DNA of 64,000 bases, from the NCBI GenBank assembly GCA_033961575.1, contig CM066728.1:35216352-35280351 (forward strand). The letters are read 5' to 3'. Source of the stretch: Aselliscus stoliczkanus. Taxonomy: Eukaryota; Chordata; Mammalia; Chiroptera; Hipposideridae. A program made the position numbers and the translations under genes. Shown piece after piece: positions 27,019 to 38,100 of the stretch. The first letter of the stretch is position 1. Each line of letters starts with the position of its first letter. The notes beneath the pieces were generated by a model that saw nothing but the letters and a program-made list of their open reading frames with translations, was not told the DNA's origin and ran no database searches.

Positions 27019-27443
27019 AATGTTTTTCTTGGTCATTTTACTTTTGAATGTAATTTGTGGTGTTAGAAAAATATTTGTTTTAATTTGCTAATTGCTGTAC
27101 TGCCATTTTTTTGCATAGTACTCAGTCTAAGAGCAAGGCAGTCTGACACCAAAGCAAAGTGACTTTGTACTGTCAGTGTGAGAAATAGAGCTAAAATATA
27201 TTTCCATATATTAGCTCATTCTTAATTCATGAATATCACGTTTTTTCTGAGAAGTCGTACTGGGTTTGATTAAATAAAATTAGATTGGCTTTACTAAAAC
27301 CTAATAATATGTTGTATTGGGGATTGTTGTAATCTGTCCTGGTTATTTATTTTAAGCATTAGATAGAGTTATTTATTTATATATTAATTTAATTTAAGTT
27401 TAGAGAAGAGAACATATGTGATTAAATGGGATAAAATTTAGCC

Positions 27444-27810
27444 CAAGATGGAGAAAGACAAATACCATAAGATCTCACTTGTATGTGGAATAAAAAGAAC
27501 TGACTAAATGAGCAAACTAAACAGAAATAGTCTCAGAGATATAGAGGAAAAACTGATTGTTGCTAGTTGGGAGGCAGGTGGGGATGAGGGAGAAGGTGAG
27601 GGGATTAGAAAGCACAAATTGGTAACCTCAAGATTGCCCAGGGATGTGAAAGACAGTTTGGGGAATATAATTAATGATGTTGTAAGGATTTTTGTAGGGT
27701 GTCAGGTGGGCACTTGTCTTATTAGGGAGACCACTTCATGGACTGTGTAGATACCTGACCACTGCACTGTACACCTGAAGCTAAAGCTGAATAATAATGA
27801 ATGTCAACTA

Positions 27811-27868
<58 letters not shown>

Positions 27869-28078
27869 TATATATTGTCACAGGATGTGGAGTACAACAT
27901 AGGGAATAGAGTCAATGGAATTATAACAGCTATATGTGATGTCAAAGGGGTAGTAGATTGGGGAAGGGGGTTATCACCTTGTGAGGGGTGTAAATGTCTA
28001 ATTATTACATTGTTTTGTACACCTGAAACTAATAAAAAAAGATTTAAAAAATAAAATAAATTAAAAACGCATACACAC
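27444..28078 (+). mobile_element. L1 3' end with internal (TA)n and a second 3' UTR-like module
   Basis: Starts GAAAGACAAATACCATAAG followed by ATCTCACTTGTATGTGG, the known start of truncated L1 3' ends. A first end module (TGTACACCTGAAGCTAAAG) is followed by (TA)n at 27815-27862. A second end module finishes TTGTACACCTGAAACTAATA. A 10 bp repeat AAATTTAGCC flanks the whole block (27434-27443, 28079-28088), which suggests one insertion event. Confidence 0.75.
27815..27862. repeat. (TA)n microsatellite, about 24 units
   Basis: Uninterrupted TA dinucleotides inside an L1 3' end. Reading frames through it (IYIYIY repeats) are artefacts. Confidence 0.95.
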
Positions 28079-28319
28079 AAATTTAGCCTAAAAGTTTATA
28101 AATATATTATATTTGAGAATTCTTAAAATGAAATTATATATTTCAATACTGCTTCCCTTATTGGCTATTTGTCCTTTATCCTATATAACAAAATAAGGCA
28201 TTCTTTCTTGCAGATATACATGCTTTTTCATTTAAATATCACATATTTACACCCCATGTCCACTCTGTAAATTAAAAATCAATGGCAACATTTAAGTAAC
28301 ATCAAAGATTTAATTTAGG

Positions 28320-28462
28320 GCTGGCCGAGTGGCTCAGTTGGTTAAGAGCTTGCTCAAGAGTGTGAGCTGAGCTCTGAGCAACAGCAGTTCAATGCCCAGC
28401 TGGAGCTGAGCTGCTGCTGATCTGCCAACAGGTGGCAGGATGGCTCAGCTAAAACAAAAAAG
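28320..28462 (+). mobile_element. tRNA-derived SINE, medium type (~143 bp)
   Basis: Head GGCTGGCCGAGTGGCTCAGT then TGGTTAAGAGC (A-box), a B-box-like CAGTTCAATGCCC, and an end GGTGGCAGGATGGCTCAGCT followed by an A-rich tail. It is flanked by a perfect 16 bp target duplication AAAGATTTAATTTAGG (28304-28319 and 28463-28478). The perfect duplication points to a fairly recent insertion. Confidence 0.93.
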
Positions 28463-28904
28463 AAAGATTTAATTTAGGTTGACAGATATCAAATTGAGCT
28501 ACAAATTTTGTGACACTCATAATACCGTTTAAATGTAAAGTGTTTTTATAATTAAAAATCCATGTATATTCGTCACCAAATTTTGACATCACAGAGACTT
28601 TTAAGAATTCCCCGCAGATCAGGCAGCTAAATAGATCCTGGGAGAGTTGATTCTGTTTCTGCACGGAAGGTGAGGGTCACTTAAGATGAGAGCTCTCAGA
28701 AGTGCACAGAACCAAGCCACACGAAAGCCTGGCAGTGGTCTGAGGCACACAGGCTGAAAGCATTTGCATCAAGGGTATTAAAAAATGAACAAATGAGATC
28801 ATGGAACACTGGACACTGGCATTGCAATGTTGTTTCAGCTATAGGGAATTGTGTGGGCCGGTATTAAGCTGTAGTGTCTAACAGCCCAGGGGAAGGAAAA
28901 AAAA

Positions 28905-28943
28905 TCTATATATCTATATCTATATCTATATCTGTATCTATCT
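28905..28943. repeat. (TATATC)n microsatellite
   Basis: Repeated TCTATA/TATATC hexamers with slight variation. Confidence 0.9.
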
Positions 28944-29046
28944 CACAGGTCATGAGCTAGATGTGGCTCTTTAATAAAGTATAGCAGTCTCCAGATAAAC
29001 TTATTCTTCTAAAAATGACCAGCCTCTTGAAATAAAGCCCTTTGTG

Positions 29047-29473
29047 GGGTTTTTTTTTTTAAAGATTTTTTTTTTTTTTTTTAATTTTGGGAATTGGGGA
29101 AGGGAAGCAGTTTTGGAAAACTGGGGAAGGGGAACAGCCAAATTGTTATCCTTCAGTCTTAGTTGTGGAGAGTGCAGCTAGCTGAGCTCCAAGTGCAGTC
29201 GCCATGTGGCCGCCCGTTGGCAGCTCAAGGCTGCTCAGCTCAAGGCGCCCTGTTCAATCTTAGTTGTGGGTGGGCGGAACCTACCATCCCATGTGGGAGT
29301 CGGAAACCTTGTTCGGAGCACGTGCTTTCACTAACTGAGCCATCCTGCCACCTGTTGGCAGCTCAGCAGCAGCTCAGCGTGGGCGCAGCTCACTGGCCCA
29401 TGTGGGAATCTAACTGGTGACCCTGTTGCTCAGAGCTCATGCTTTTAACCAACTGAGCTACTTGGCTGGCCCT
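29047..29473 (-). mobile_element. Long VES-type SINE
   Basis: A minus-strand copy with T-rich left end (poly(A) tail), the GGGGAAGGGGAACAG tail module, more than one tRNA-like head module, and the end GGCTGGCC at the right (head). Target duplication GCCCTTTGTG at 29037-29046 and 29474-29483. Confidence 0.88.
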
Positions 29474-29975
29474 GCCCTTTGTGTTTTTAATAATAGGAAC
29501 AATACGTAAAATGATTTGGATGCTCCTAACTAATTCTAAGTGGTCTTGCTACACTTACTATTTTAACTAAAATAACATATAGATTTACTTATCTTAAAAA
29601 CCATATGTCAAGAACTGGCCTTTGTTACAAGTAATCTGTGGCTGTCATATAAAAGAGCAGCATGCTATAGCACAAGGCTGTTTATAAAGCTCTAAAAAGT
29701 AGCCCAGTCTTGCAGGATATGCCACATGTCCTCTTGTCCCACATTTCCCACATTACCACATCCAGATTTTTTTGGTCTTAGTTTGACATTTTTTAAACAT
29801 AATTGTTCAGAATTTTCCCTTCTAGTGGAAAAAACAGTAGACATAGAAATGCAGCCTTTATAATAATGGACCTTCATTGAGAACCTACCATGTATAAAAC
29901 ACTGTGCTGGCTGTTAGTCATGGGGAGAGGGACACAGTGACGTGTTTCATTTTATTAAGATTTTTGAGACCTTAT

Positions 29976-30210
29976 TATAAAATAAATAGTTCATGGATAT
30001 GTAATATATAGCATGGTGACTATCGTTGACAATACTGTATTGTACATTTAAAAGTTGCTAAGAGTAGAGTTCTCATCACAAGAAAAACATTTTGTAATTA
30101 AATTTGGTGATCGATATTAACTAGACTTACTGCGGTGATCACTTCACAATATGTACAAATATCAAATCACTATGTTAATACAATGTTATATGTGAATTAT
30201 ACCTCATTAA
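29976..30210 (+). mobile_element. L1 3' end fragment
   Basis: Contains GGATATGTAATATATAGCAT then GGTGACTATCGTTGACAATA and ends GTGAATTATACCTCATTAAA, the usual L1 3' UTR end. Imperfect flanking repeats AAGATTTTTGAGACCTT and AAGATTTTGAGTCCTT support an insertion. Confidence 0.75.
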
Positions 30211-32310
30211 AAAGATTTTGAGTCCTTAACTTTTATTAAAAATTAATAATTTTATTTTGTATACTATAAATATTTTATGAAATGAATACATAATAATTTC
30301 TGTTGCTACATATTTTAGATGGAAAACAACCATTTGGCTTTATCTAAAAGAAAGAGTTGCTCCAAATGGAATGATTTGTGTAGTGTAGAAAAATTGTCCT
30401 CAGTGTTTTTATTTCTTGAAGTGGAGAGTGGTTAAATAGCCATTCACTTTATAATAGTGTGTTGAACTGTTTAAATACGTATGATATATCCTTTTGTGGT
30501 GGTCTGTTATAATTTACAATGAAAAAGGAGTGGGGAAAAAAAGATTTCTTCAACCTCAAAATACCTCCTGGAGCAGTGCCTGAAATTCTATTGTTATCAG
30601 TTAATCATTTTAGTTAATATTTGGCCTCTCCTTTTCCTCTTTAAAATGAAACTGCTCTGTGGCCAATAATACATGAAGACATAAGCCCTTTAGTGTTTAG
30701 GGTTTGTCAAATCACCTCTTCTCTGTAGCCCAAGAATCTAAGCTACTGTAGAGGGGATGATTCTGGAAGGTGGTAGGTGATGAGGGGAGAAAAAGTTAAT
30801 CGTCAGCAAAATGGGAAGTCAGTAAACCTAAATAATGCATCACCTGTATTTCTCACCTTTGCGTATTTCAGTAACAAACAAGCAACCTAGCTTTACTGAA
30901 TTGCTTAGCTTTCTCCTCAAACAGTAGTATGATAAAATCTCGCTAATTGTGTCCCCAGTAAGTTATTGCTTTTAAGTAGCCTCCCCCCCCACCCCAAGCC
31001 TGTTTTCCTAGTAAGGCTTTTAAAACCCAGGCATGTCCAGTTCACAAGTTATAGAGTAGGGGAATGCATACAGTATAAGCAGATTTTTAGTTAATAGTCC
31101 ACTGTTTTTAGTATAAAAGAACCATGAATTGGATTGTATTATTGACAATACCTTATCTCATTTACGCTGTGTATGTGAGAATTTTTATAACTGTTGTGTT
31201 AGGAAAATAGTCCTGACAGCTGAATAATTTGTTTTGAAGATGGCTAGCTGTATTGTTTGTGAGTGTCTTCAGAGAGAGGATGGGTATGATTTTCTTCCTT
31301 GAAGTCTTTTAGAAAAACAAAACATCCAATGTTTCACTTTAAAAATTATGATTTGGATATTGTGGTTGACCAAATATTGGCTTCTTTAAGAAACTATTCA
31401 CATATATAGTTGGAAATTTTTCTTTTTAAAAATATTCCACAGTTGTTTGTCTACCTGTTCACTAATTTCTTGGAAGATTTGGATGGAAGGAAACTAGGTG
31501 AAAATGATTCAGCAATCTTACTTTCCCCTAGATGATTAGTTGTTAGACTAAGAAAAGACTAGTCAGTCTAAAGAAATGGGGATTGGAGCAAACTTAGGTT
31601 TATTCCTAAGCAAGTTACACAGGGCTTTGGTTAACATGATGCTTACCTTTACTCAGTGCTTCTTCAATTGGGGTTAATGGCACTGAGTATTGATCTCTCT
31701 GCTGTGCTTCCTCCTTCCCCAGCCTGGGAAAACAGCCCTGGCTACATGCAAGTCCCTTTCATTTATATTATGAATTAATAATACCCACTGAGAACAATGC
31801 CATATTTTAAAAAAACATTTATTAGGAACTATTAAAAAGATTAACATTGGGGCATACCTGCTATCTGGAACACACATGAATTAATCCCTCCTGGCACTGC
31901 CCCAGGGCCGCACCACATAGAGCTCCACATTTGAGAAGCAGCTCCATCTCAAATCTATGCCTGGAATTCTGGGAATCTGCCCTAATGCTTTTATTAATGG
32001 CTGTGGTGAAATCCACAGTGACTGGCCATTACCAATGTCTGATGGCACACGGAGTAGTTCAAGGGACTGGGCTGTGTCCCATTTTTAGTGAAATTTCCTG
32101 GTGAAATTTCCCATACACTCCAGTGTGGTTCTTTTCTAATGCCTGGATTCTGAGTGTGGCTCTGGCCTGAGCTGGAATTCAGGCCACATGTATCTTCAGT
32201 CTCACCTTTCCATTTCAGGATTACAAAATAGGAACCCAAATCAGATATCGAACCTGTGTCAAATTCCTTGGCATAATAGTTTCTGGACCTCTTCTTTGAA
32301 ACCATTGTTG

Positions 32311-32358
32311 GTTTTCTGTGTCCAGGGTGTGTTTGTTTTCTGTGTCCAGGGTGTATTC
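32311..32358. repeat. 24 bp tandem duplication
   Basis: The unit beginning GTTTTCTGTGTCCAGGGTGT is repeated twice (32311-32334, 32335-32358) with small differences in the last bases. It lies in intron. Confidence 0.9.
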
Positions 32359-32629
32359 ATTCATGTTTCTCTGCCCTGACGGGTAGCCAACATGCCTGCA
32401 GACTGCTCTGGAGGGGGCTGGGGAGTGCTCAGGGTTCCTCTTGTTCTCTTTCAGGCTCAGTTGCCCTCGAGAAAAAAAATTCTCCTCTTAGTTGGCTATG
32501 GGATGTGCTCTTCATGGGACATTCTTTTCGCTTGTCTCCTAAAGAGCCTGACTCTCCCAGTGGGCCCTTAATTTAGACTGGCTTTTTAAGTATTTGAGGG
32601 TGGGACACAAAGGGCACATGTGTTGTGGT

Positions 32630-32885
32630 GGTTTAGATGTAAGTCTTGGAGCCACACTGCTGGGTTTCAAAGCTGTGCCACCGCCCTCTCCCATCCATCA
32701 CCTCCCCACCCCCCGTGAACTATGGGACCTTGGGAAAAGCCCTTATTTTTTATAATCTTTAAAAATGGGGATAATGTTAGTATTTACATCATAGGATTAT
32801 TTTGAGAATTACTTGAATAAATAGATATGAAGTGCTTGGAAGAGCACCTGATACATAATAAGTACCCAATAAGTATTAGCTCTTA
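32630..32885 (-). repeat. MIR-like ancient SINE
   Basis: A well-kept complement of MIR: GGACCTTGGGAAAAGCCCTT, AAAAATGGGGATAATGTTAG, ACATCATAGGATTATTTTGA, then AATAAGTACCCAATAAGTAT. Confidence 0.8.
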
Positions 32886-33585
32886 TTAGTATTGCAAATT
32901 CATCTCATGACTCGAAAACTGTCAGTGGTTAATGGGGATTACACATTGGATTGAAGCACTTAAACTGTGGATATACCCCTGTGAGGTGCTTCTCTGAGGT
33001 GGACACACAGGCATTGGAAAAGAGTTAATGGAACAAGGATTTGGAGCATCCCCTTGCTGGTTTCCCTTGCATGTCCCAGAGTGAGGTGCGTGGTACTTGA
33101 GAAGAGTGATCATCCATGCCCACACATCGCCCCTGCAGGCTTTTCAGCTTCTGTGCTGAGAATGGGGTCCAGACTTCCTGAATGGGCCCAGTCCCTTCAC
33201 TAATCTCTATTTGGATCATGATTTGCAGCATTGAGTCTGCTGAGGGCTCCCTCTGCTGGTCCACCTAGCATATATGCAAATCTGTGGGATTCCCTGCTTT
33301 TAAAAAGTCAGTTTTAGGCTTTTATAAGTATTTGCATAAACACATTTGAAGACTTTGTGTGCGTGAGGCATACAAATAACATCTGTAGTACTCTTTTTTT
33401 TTTTTGCCATCTGTATAAAGAGTTAGAATATTTTCATAGTTTCAGGTTTGAAACATTTTTTTGTTGTTTGTTTTAGAATGGGCACTATCATAGCACACCA
33501 AGAAATGATAACTTCTTTACAACATAGTTATCAATTAGTATGTTTTACATTTCAGAATATAATACTAACGATCTTAGAATCTTGT

Positions 33586-34017
33586 GTTTTGTGTCTTTCT
33601 TTTTAGATTTTTTTATTGGGGAATTGTGGGAGGGGAACAGCGTTGGGGAATCGGGGAAGGGGAACAGACAAGTTGCTGTGTTTTTGTTCTTCAGTCTAGT
33701 TGTGGAGGATGTCGCTTCACTGGCCCATGTTGGTATCCTCATTGTGCTCTTTCTGGGTGAGGCAGTCGCTCCCCTGCCATTGGACGGCCACTCACGGCAG
33801 CTCACGAAAGCGCATGCCAGCTGCTGGCCAGCCCTACTGCAGCCTGTGCTGTCGCTGGCGACTCATGGCAGCCCAGCTCCAGATCAAGCTGTTGTTCACC
33901 ATCTTAGCTGTAGAGGGCACAGTGTCACTGGCCCTCATGTGGGATCTGAACTGGGGCCCTGCTGCTCAGAGATGGCATCCCAAGCCAACTCCTAACCAAC
34001 ATGCCACTCGGCCAGCC
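33586..34017 (-). mobile_element. Long VES-type SINE
   Basis: Minus-strand element with tail module TTTTTTTATTGGGGAATTG at left and tRNA-like head at right (complement GGCTGGCCGAGTGGCATGTT). Target duplication CTTAGAATCTTGT at 33573-33585 and 34018-34030. The 151-codon open frame over it is only a reading through the SINE, not a gene. Confidence 0.9.
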
Positions 34018-34350
34018 CTTAGAATCTTGTTTTATCAGTGTAAAGTAAAGAATGGCCATGATGTAGGGAGTTAGTTAATCCTTAAGTTTCAAAATGTCCC
34101 ATTTTAAAGTGCTGTCATAGCCTAGACCCCATAGGACATTGTTATGATGAGGACTGAGAGTTTTACATGTCAGAATATAGCCCCTCAGATTTATTGTTCA
34201 ATTCATGATTTATTTAATTATCACTTATCAATACAATGTGCCACGGCATCCCTAAAATTGCATTTTAAAATAACTTTTTTTGCTTCTTTCTGTTTTCCTA
34301 TCACTGTCTCCTCTTTCCTTCTGTCTTTCCTTCCCCCTCTTTGCTACTAG

Positions 34351-34441
34351 GATCAAACAGCCTAAATCGGGTAACTGCAAACATGGAAAATGGAGAAAAT
34401 GAAGTAACCACTAAAATTATGGCACCTTCACCAGTAAAAAG
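34351..34441 (+). CDS. EPB41L4A: EPB41L4A exon, tail
   Basis: A 91 bp exon that completes a Gly codon (G|GA) and encodes SNSLNRVTANMENGENE followed by VTTKIMAPSPVK. The acceptor is a good C/T tract ending CTACTAG; the donor is AG|GTCAGT. It enters at phase 1 and leaves at phase 2, restoring the phase altered by the previous exon. The pair at 12567 and 34351 is therefore frame-neutral together (213 bp) but not singly. The peptide is polar with no catalytic motif; the APSPVK stretch could be a proline-directed phosphorylation site, which is inference. Confidence 0.92.
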
Positions 34442-36972
34442 GTCAGTCAGTTAATTGAAGGCATGTCACACTGTATGCTGTCACAAAGATGATCATTCCT
34501 GTGGGCAAGGTTAAGAATCTTTTCCTTTTGATAATTAACTGATACTTTTGATCAAAATAGTCTGGGGCCATAGAATCCTATAAAATTCCAGTGGTTTCTG
34601 AAACATCAGGACCTACCTTTCTGGTTTGAAGGAAGTGATCCTATTGTCACAACATAGTGAACTCAAAGGTAGTCTGTACTCTGCGTTCTTGGCAACCAAG
34701 TGAAAATTCCGTGTGATTTTTTTTAATTGGTGTGATATAATGGACTAACTCAGAGGGACCTTTGAAATACAGTAGATGATCGTCATGTTTAATGTCCTGT
34801 ATTCATTACAGCGGTGCACTGAACTATGACCATGGAACGCGGGTTTATAGCAATTAGAGGCGCAGGGCTTCAGAAGTCAGTGATTGCATATGTATGAAGA
34901 ATTGTCATAGTCCTTTGCATCAGTTTTCCCAGCACCCTTCCCCAGCAGAAAGACCTTCTCTTAATATATTACATGGATTGTTTCCCTGAAAGATCAGCCT
35001 TGTTCTCTAAGTCACTATTTCCTTGTCATTTTTTCCTATCTCTAATTATGTTCGTGGGACAGCATTTCAGATGTACAATGAGCAGCTTTCATAGGCTCGC
35101 TTTCTCTCTAGAGAGTGCTCCCCACACAGCATGGAGAGGTCCACTCAGTCAGAAAAAAACACGTGACCTTGAAAGATTCCTTAGATCATCTACTCCGTCT
35201 TTTGTTAGTAAATAATGGTTTCTTCATTCGGCTGGGTTGTGATTACTTGGAGAAATCGAGTTTATAATTTCTCAGCAAAATAACTCTTAAGACGTGAGGA
35301 TTCTCAGAGTTGCAGTGTTTTCGCCCCAGGGTTTTGACTATATTCTCTTTTGCTTAGTTCCAGAACATTCCCTGTCCATACTCTCCTTTTGGAATGCCAA
35401 GTTCTTTGTCTTTACATACATGTTAGCTTACTGTGCTTCCGTTAGTCAGCCTTATAGCAGTAGGCAGAGTTAGCTTAATCTGTATGTACAGGGCGTGTTA
35501 TGGTAAGTCCAACATAAGAGCAGTAATCTTCCATGAAATTCAGATCCCAGGCTTCTTAGAATGTATAGAAGCAATTCAATCTCCTTTGTAATTGTGTTCT
35601 TGCCAATAGGGCTGATACCGGAAGGGCTGCCAGAATTTCCCCACTCAAGCTGGAGATGAGAAATGGCTTAGGAAGTCAATGTCGGCAATTTGCTGCCCAG
35701 GATTTCATTGCTCTTTAACTTGCACCTACTCTCCCGATTCCCCTTCATCTCGCCATTCCATTTCTCAATCTCCCTTTTCTTTCTGACCGATTAGACACCC
35801 TCACACAAGTGTGCCTGTGTTTGCACACTTTTTCCTGTTGTATTAAATATCTACCATGTTTACTATGCTTCCTCATTTCAAAAGTAAACTTTTACTTTGG
35901 AAATTTGATCTTCCCAAGATTTTTAACCTTTATAAAAATAACATAATGTGCATATTATAAATCCCTCTAGTATCTACTGATACAATGAGTTATGTGCTTT
36001 TGTCAAATATAGTTTTCAACCTTATATTCATGTATGATTATAATATGCTAGGGTACACTTTTATTTTCATTTTTTGAAAGGACCTTGTCAGTTTTTTTTT
36101 CTCTATCCACTTTCTTGGCTGTTAGAAAGAACCCTGCTGTGACCATGTTCAGAGGACAATTATATAGAGGATTGCTCAAAAAGCCAGGGTTAAAAGTGGA
36201 TTAGAAGTTAAGTAGTGCTGTCTTTTTCTGAAGCTGAGACTACGGGGAAATGAGAGGTGACACCCCTCCCTTCCCCTCACTGGTGACGAAGGCTTCTACT
36301 GAGTCCCTTTCTGGTGGCTCCCTTGTGTTTCTAAAACGGTTTGTTGTGATTGAATAACAACTCAGTTATATCTACATTCTTCAGGCAGAAAGACGATACT
36401 GGGTCAGGAAATAGCATTGGAAAGTCATTCTCATTTGGAAGGATGATGCCAAGACATGGCGGAAACTGGGGGCAGGGGAGGGTCAGTGTGGGCTGCCTGA
36501 ACCTGCCCAGAGCTGACTGACCGGTGACCGGCACAGATTGAGACCCAAGTCCAGAGGCAAGGGGTCTCTGACCACTGCTGAAAAGAGGGAGCCAGTCGCA
36601 CGAGCCTGGACACTCCAGCCTTCTTTCTTCATCAGTTTTCTTTTTTTCTTGTCTTAATGGTTGCTCTTGCTTCCTGTCCAGCAGGTGGACTCTCTTAAAA
36701 GTTTCATAACAATGCATGACCTGGCTTTGGTTGCTTTAAAGCAGTAAAACTAGAAAGAAAAGGGGTGGGAAAAGACTCAAAAGTACTTGCTGGAGACCTG
36801 TATTTTTTTTAGGCATCCCCTTCATGTTCTTTTTGGAATGAGTCACAGGTATAAATAAAACACACACATTGGTAGATATTTGTTAAATACTTTTACTGAA
36901 GGAATAAGTATGTGAGTAACTTCGTTTTATTTTCTAGCTAATTGGTTCTTCATACTTTTTTTTAAATTAAAG
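34442..36972 (+). other. EPB41L4A: EPB41L4A intron, 2531 bp
   Basis: Runs from GTCAGT to ATTAAAG. I recognise no mobile element with confidence. A 128-codon minus-strand open frame at 36331-36717 has no recognisable domain and I do not call it a gene. Confidence 0.8.
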
Positions 36973-37056
36973 CTTTAAGAAGTCAAAGAATGAAAACAGC
37001 CCTGATACCCAAAGAAGCAAATCTCATGCACCGTGGGAAGAAAATGGCCCCCAGAG
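36973..37056 (+). CDS. EPB41L4A: EPB41L4A exon, tail (84 bp, frame-neutral)
   Basis: Completes a Ser codon (AG|C) and encodes FKKSKNENSPDTQRSKSH followed by APWEENGPQ. The region is charged and Ser-rich, probably disordered. The acceptor is unusual: a T-run is followed by AAATTAAAG, so the last ten bases are purine-rich, suggesting a weak site. The donor is AG|GTAAAG. The length is divisible by three with phase 2 at both ends, so the exon can be skipped without a frameshift. Continuity of the frame with both neighbours supports the call despite the weak acceptor. Confidence 0.9.
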
Positions 37057-37300
37057 GTAAAGGGAAGCATTGTTTTGCTAAAGGAGAACAACAGAAAAGG
37101 GGCGAGCATTTGCCCCCATCTCATAATGGAACCCAACTGCTTTGTGGCTGGTCATGCCTGGCTCTGGACGAGGCAGTGGGATTTCTAAATTGGCGTGACT
37201 GGGAACTTTTGAAGTAGAAATCAACAGGATGTATCCTAATGTGAAACTCTCTCTTGGAAAGACAGAAAGGAAAATTAGTGTATATTAAGAAACAGCCTTG

Positions 37301-37395
37301 GTGCTCGCTTCTGCAGCACTAAAATTGGAACGATACCGAGAAGATTAGCATGGCCCCTGCTCAAGGATGACTTGCAATTTCATGAAGTGTTCCAT
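37301..37395 (+). pseudogene. U6 snRNA retro-pseudogene
   Basis: The start GTGCTCGCTTCTGCAGCACT and the core GAAGATTAGCATGGCCCCTG, then CAAGGATGAC, are those of the spliceosomal U6 RNA. It is broken: a short deletion removes bases after GCAGCAC, and there are substitutions near the 3' end. A genuine gene would end in a T run, but this copy ends in an A run (37396-37401). Imperfect 14 bp flanking repeats (AAGAAACAGCCTTG at 37287-37300, AAGAAATGGCCTTG at 37405-37418) indicate L1-mediated retroposition. No upstream PSE or TATA-like U6 promoter is evident. Confidence 0.93.
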
Positions 37396-37579
37396 AAAAA
37401 AAGAAAGAAATGGCCTTGGAAGGTCATTGTGATGGTTTGGAGAAAGATAATAAATTTCTCAAAACTCTAAATGAAATATGTTAATGATAATTTCTCTAAT
37501 TTCATGGTTCTTATAAAAACTTGAGTTATGAGCTGTAGCTGACGAATAGTGGTTCTAAAAGATCTTTATTCCATATATA

Positions 37580-37793
37580 CAGAGGATGCCAAAAAAAATG
37601 TATACACATTTTAAGAAAGAAAAAAACTGTCTTAAAATTGTAATACAATGGAGGATGCTAGCATTCACTGGATTAACGTCAGCTTTTGAGCAAATGTCAT
37701 ACTACACATTGCTACCGTAATTCAATTCAACTTTGAAAAGTAATATGTAGATAACATCTCTTAAAATGTGTACATTTTTTGGGGCACCCCTGG
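37580..37793 (-). mobile_element. Non-autonomous mariner-like element (MITE), 214 bp
   Basis: Terminal inverted repeats of about 30 bp: left CAGAGGATGCCAAAAAAAAT then GTATACACATTTTAAG, right its near complement ending TTTTTGGGGCACCCCTGG. TA dinucleotides flank both sides (37578-37579, 37794-37795). On the minus strand, the first ~110 bp match the left end of the element at 55144 (for example AAGAGATGTTATCTA and TTTTCAAA-TTGAATTGAATTAC). It has no coding capacity and is an internally deleted relative. Confidence 0.9.
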
Positions 37794-37829
37794 TATCTAT
37801 ATTTTAGTTTCTTTTGTTCATAACTACCA

Positions 37830-38100
37830 GCCAGTGACAGACCTGTGTTATCACTTACTGGCTATATAGTTATGGTGGTTTCAGGTATGACCACCCAGGA
37901 CCTCACATTCTAGCTTTACCACTTTCTGGCTACTTGCTTGGGCCCATGAATTAAACTTTCTGTATTTCTGTTTTATGTTAAATGGGCCTAATAATTGTAC
38001 TGCAGTGCTTAGGGCTGATATGAAGATTAGTCAAAATAGAGAACACAAAGCTTTCAGCTTGGCTAGCACTTGGCATTTGGTAGGTTTATCATAAGGGCAG
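37830..38100 (-). repeat. MIR-like ancient SINE
   Basis: Complement-type MIR text: ACTTTCTGGCTACTTGCTTG, TTATGTTAAATGGGCCTAAT, GCTAGCACTTGGCATTTGGT. Diverged. Confidence 0.65.

Larger units (their letters stand above)
12689..34350 (+). other. EPB41L4A: EPB41L4A large intron, 21.7 kb
   Basis: The longest intron in the window, from GTAAGT to CTACTAG. It holds antisense and sense L1 pieces, several MIRs, an LTR-like repeat (about 23310-23960), VES-type SINEs (28320, 29047, 33586), and TA and TATATC microsatellites. Stretches without a recognised repeat, such as 16400-18290, 20420-22380, 24180-26930 and 30230-32310, show only short unrelated reading frames. I see no exon, RNA gene or promoter in them. 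Confidence 0.85.

Noticed and set aside
28320..28400. Possible tRNA gene (A-box and B-box)
   Set aside because: The tRNA-like head belongs to a SINE with poly(A) tail and a 16 bp target duplication. It does not fold as a complete mature tRNA with an intact acceptor stem that I can see. The same applies to the other SINE heads.
31640..32310. Additional old DNA transposon or LTR remnant
   Set aside because: Some phrases look repeat-like, but I could not match them to any family well enough to call a feature.
33540..33995. 151-codon open frame on the plus strand
   Set aside because: It lies almost entirely in a long antisense VES-type SINE with a target duplication. Similar frames recur in its relatives at 11782 and 50508, so it is not a gene.
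36331..36717. 128-codon open frame on the minus strand
   Set aside because: No recognisable domain, low-complexity wording, no promoter or partner exons. It is within an EPB41L4A intron and is about the length expected by chance.
37301..37395. Functional U6 snRNA gene
   Set aside because: Internal deletion, 3' substitutions, A tail in place of a T terminator, flanking repeats, and no U6 promoter elements.
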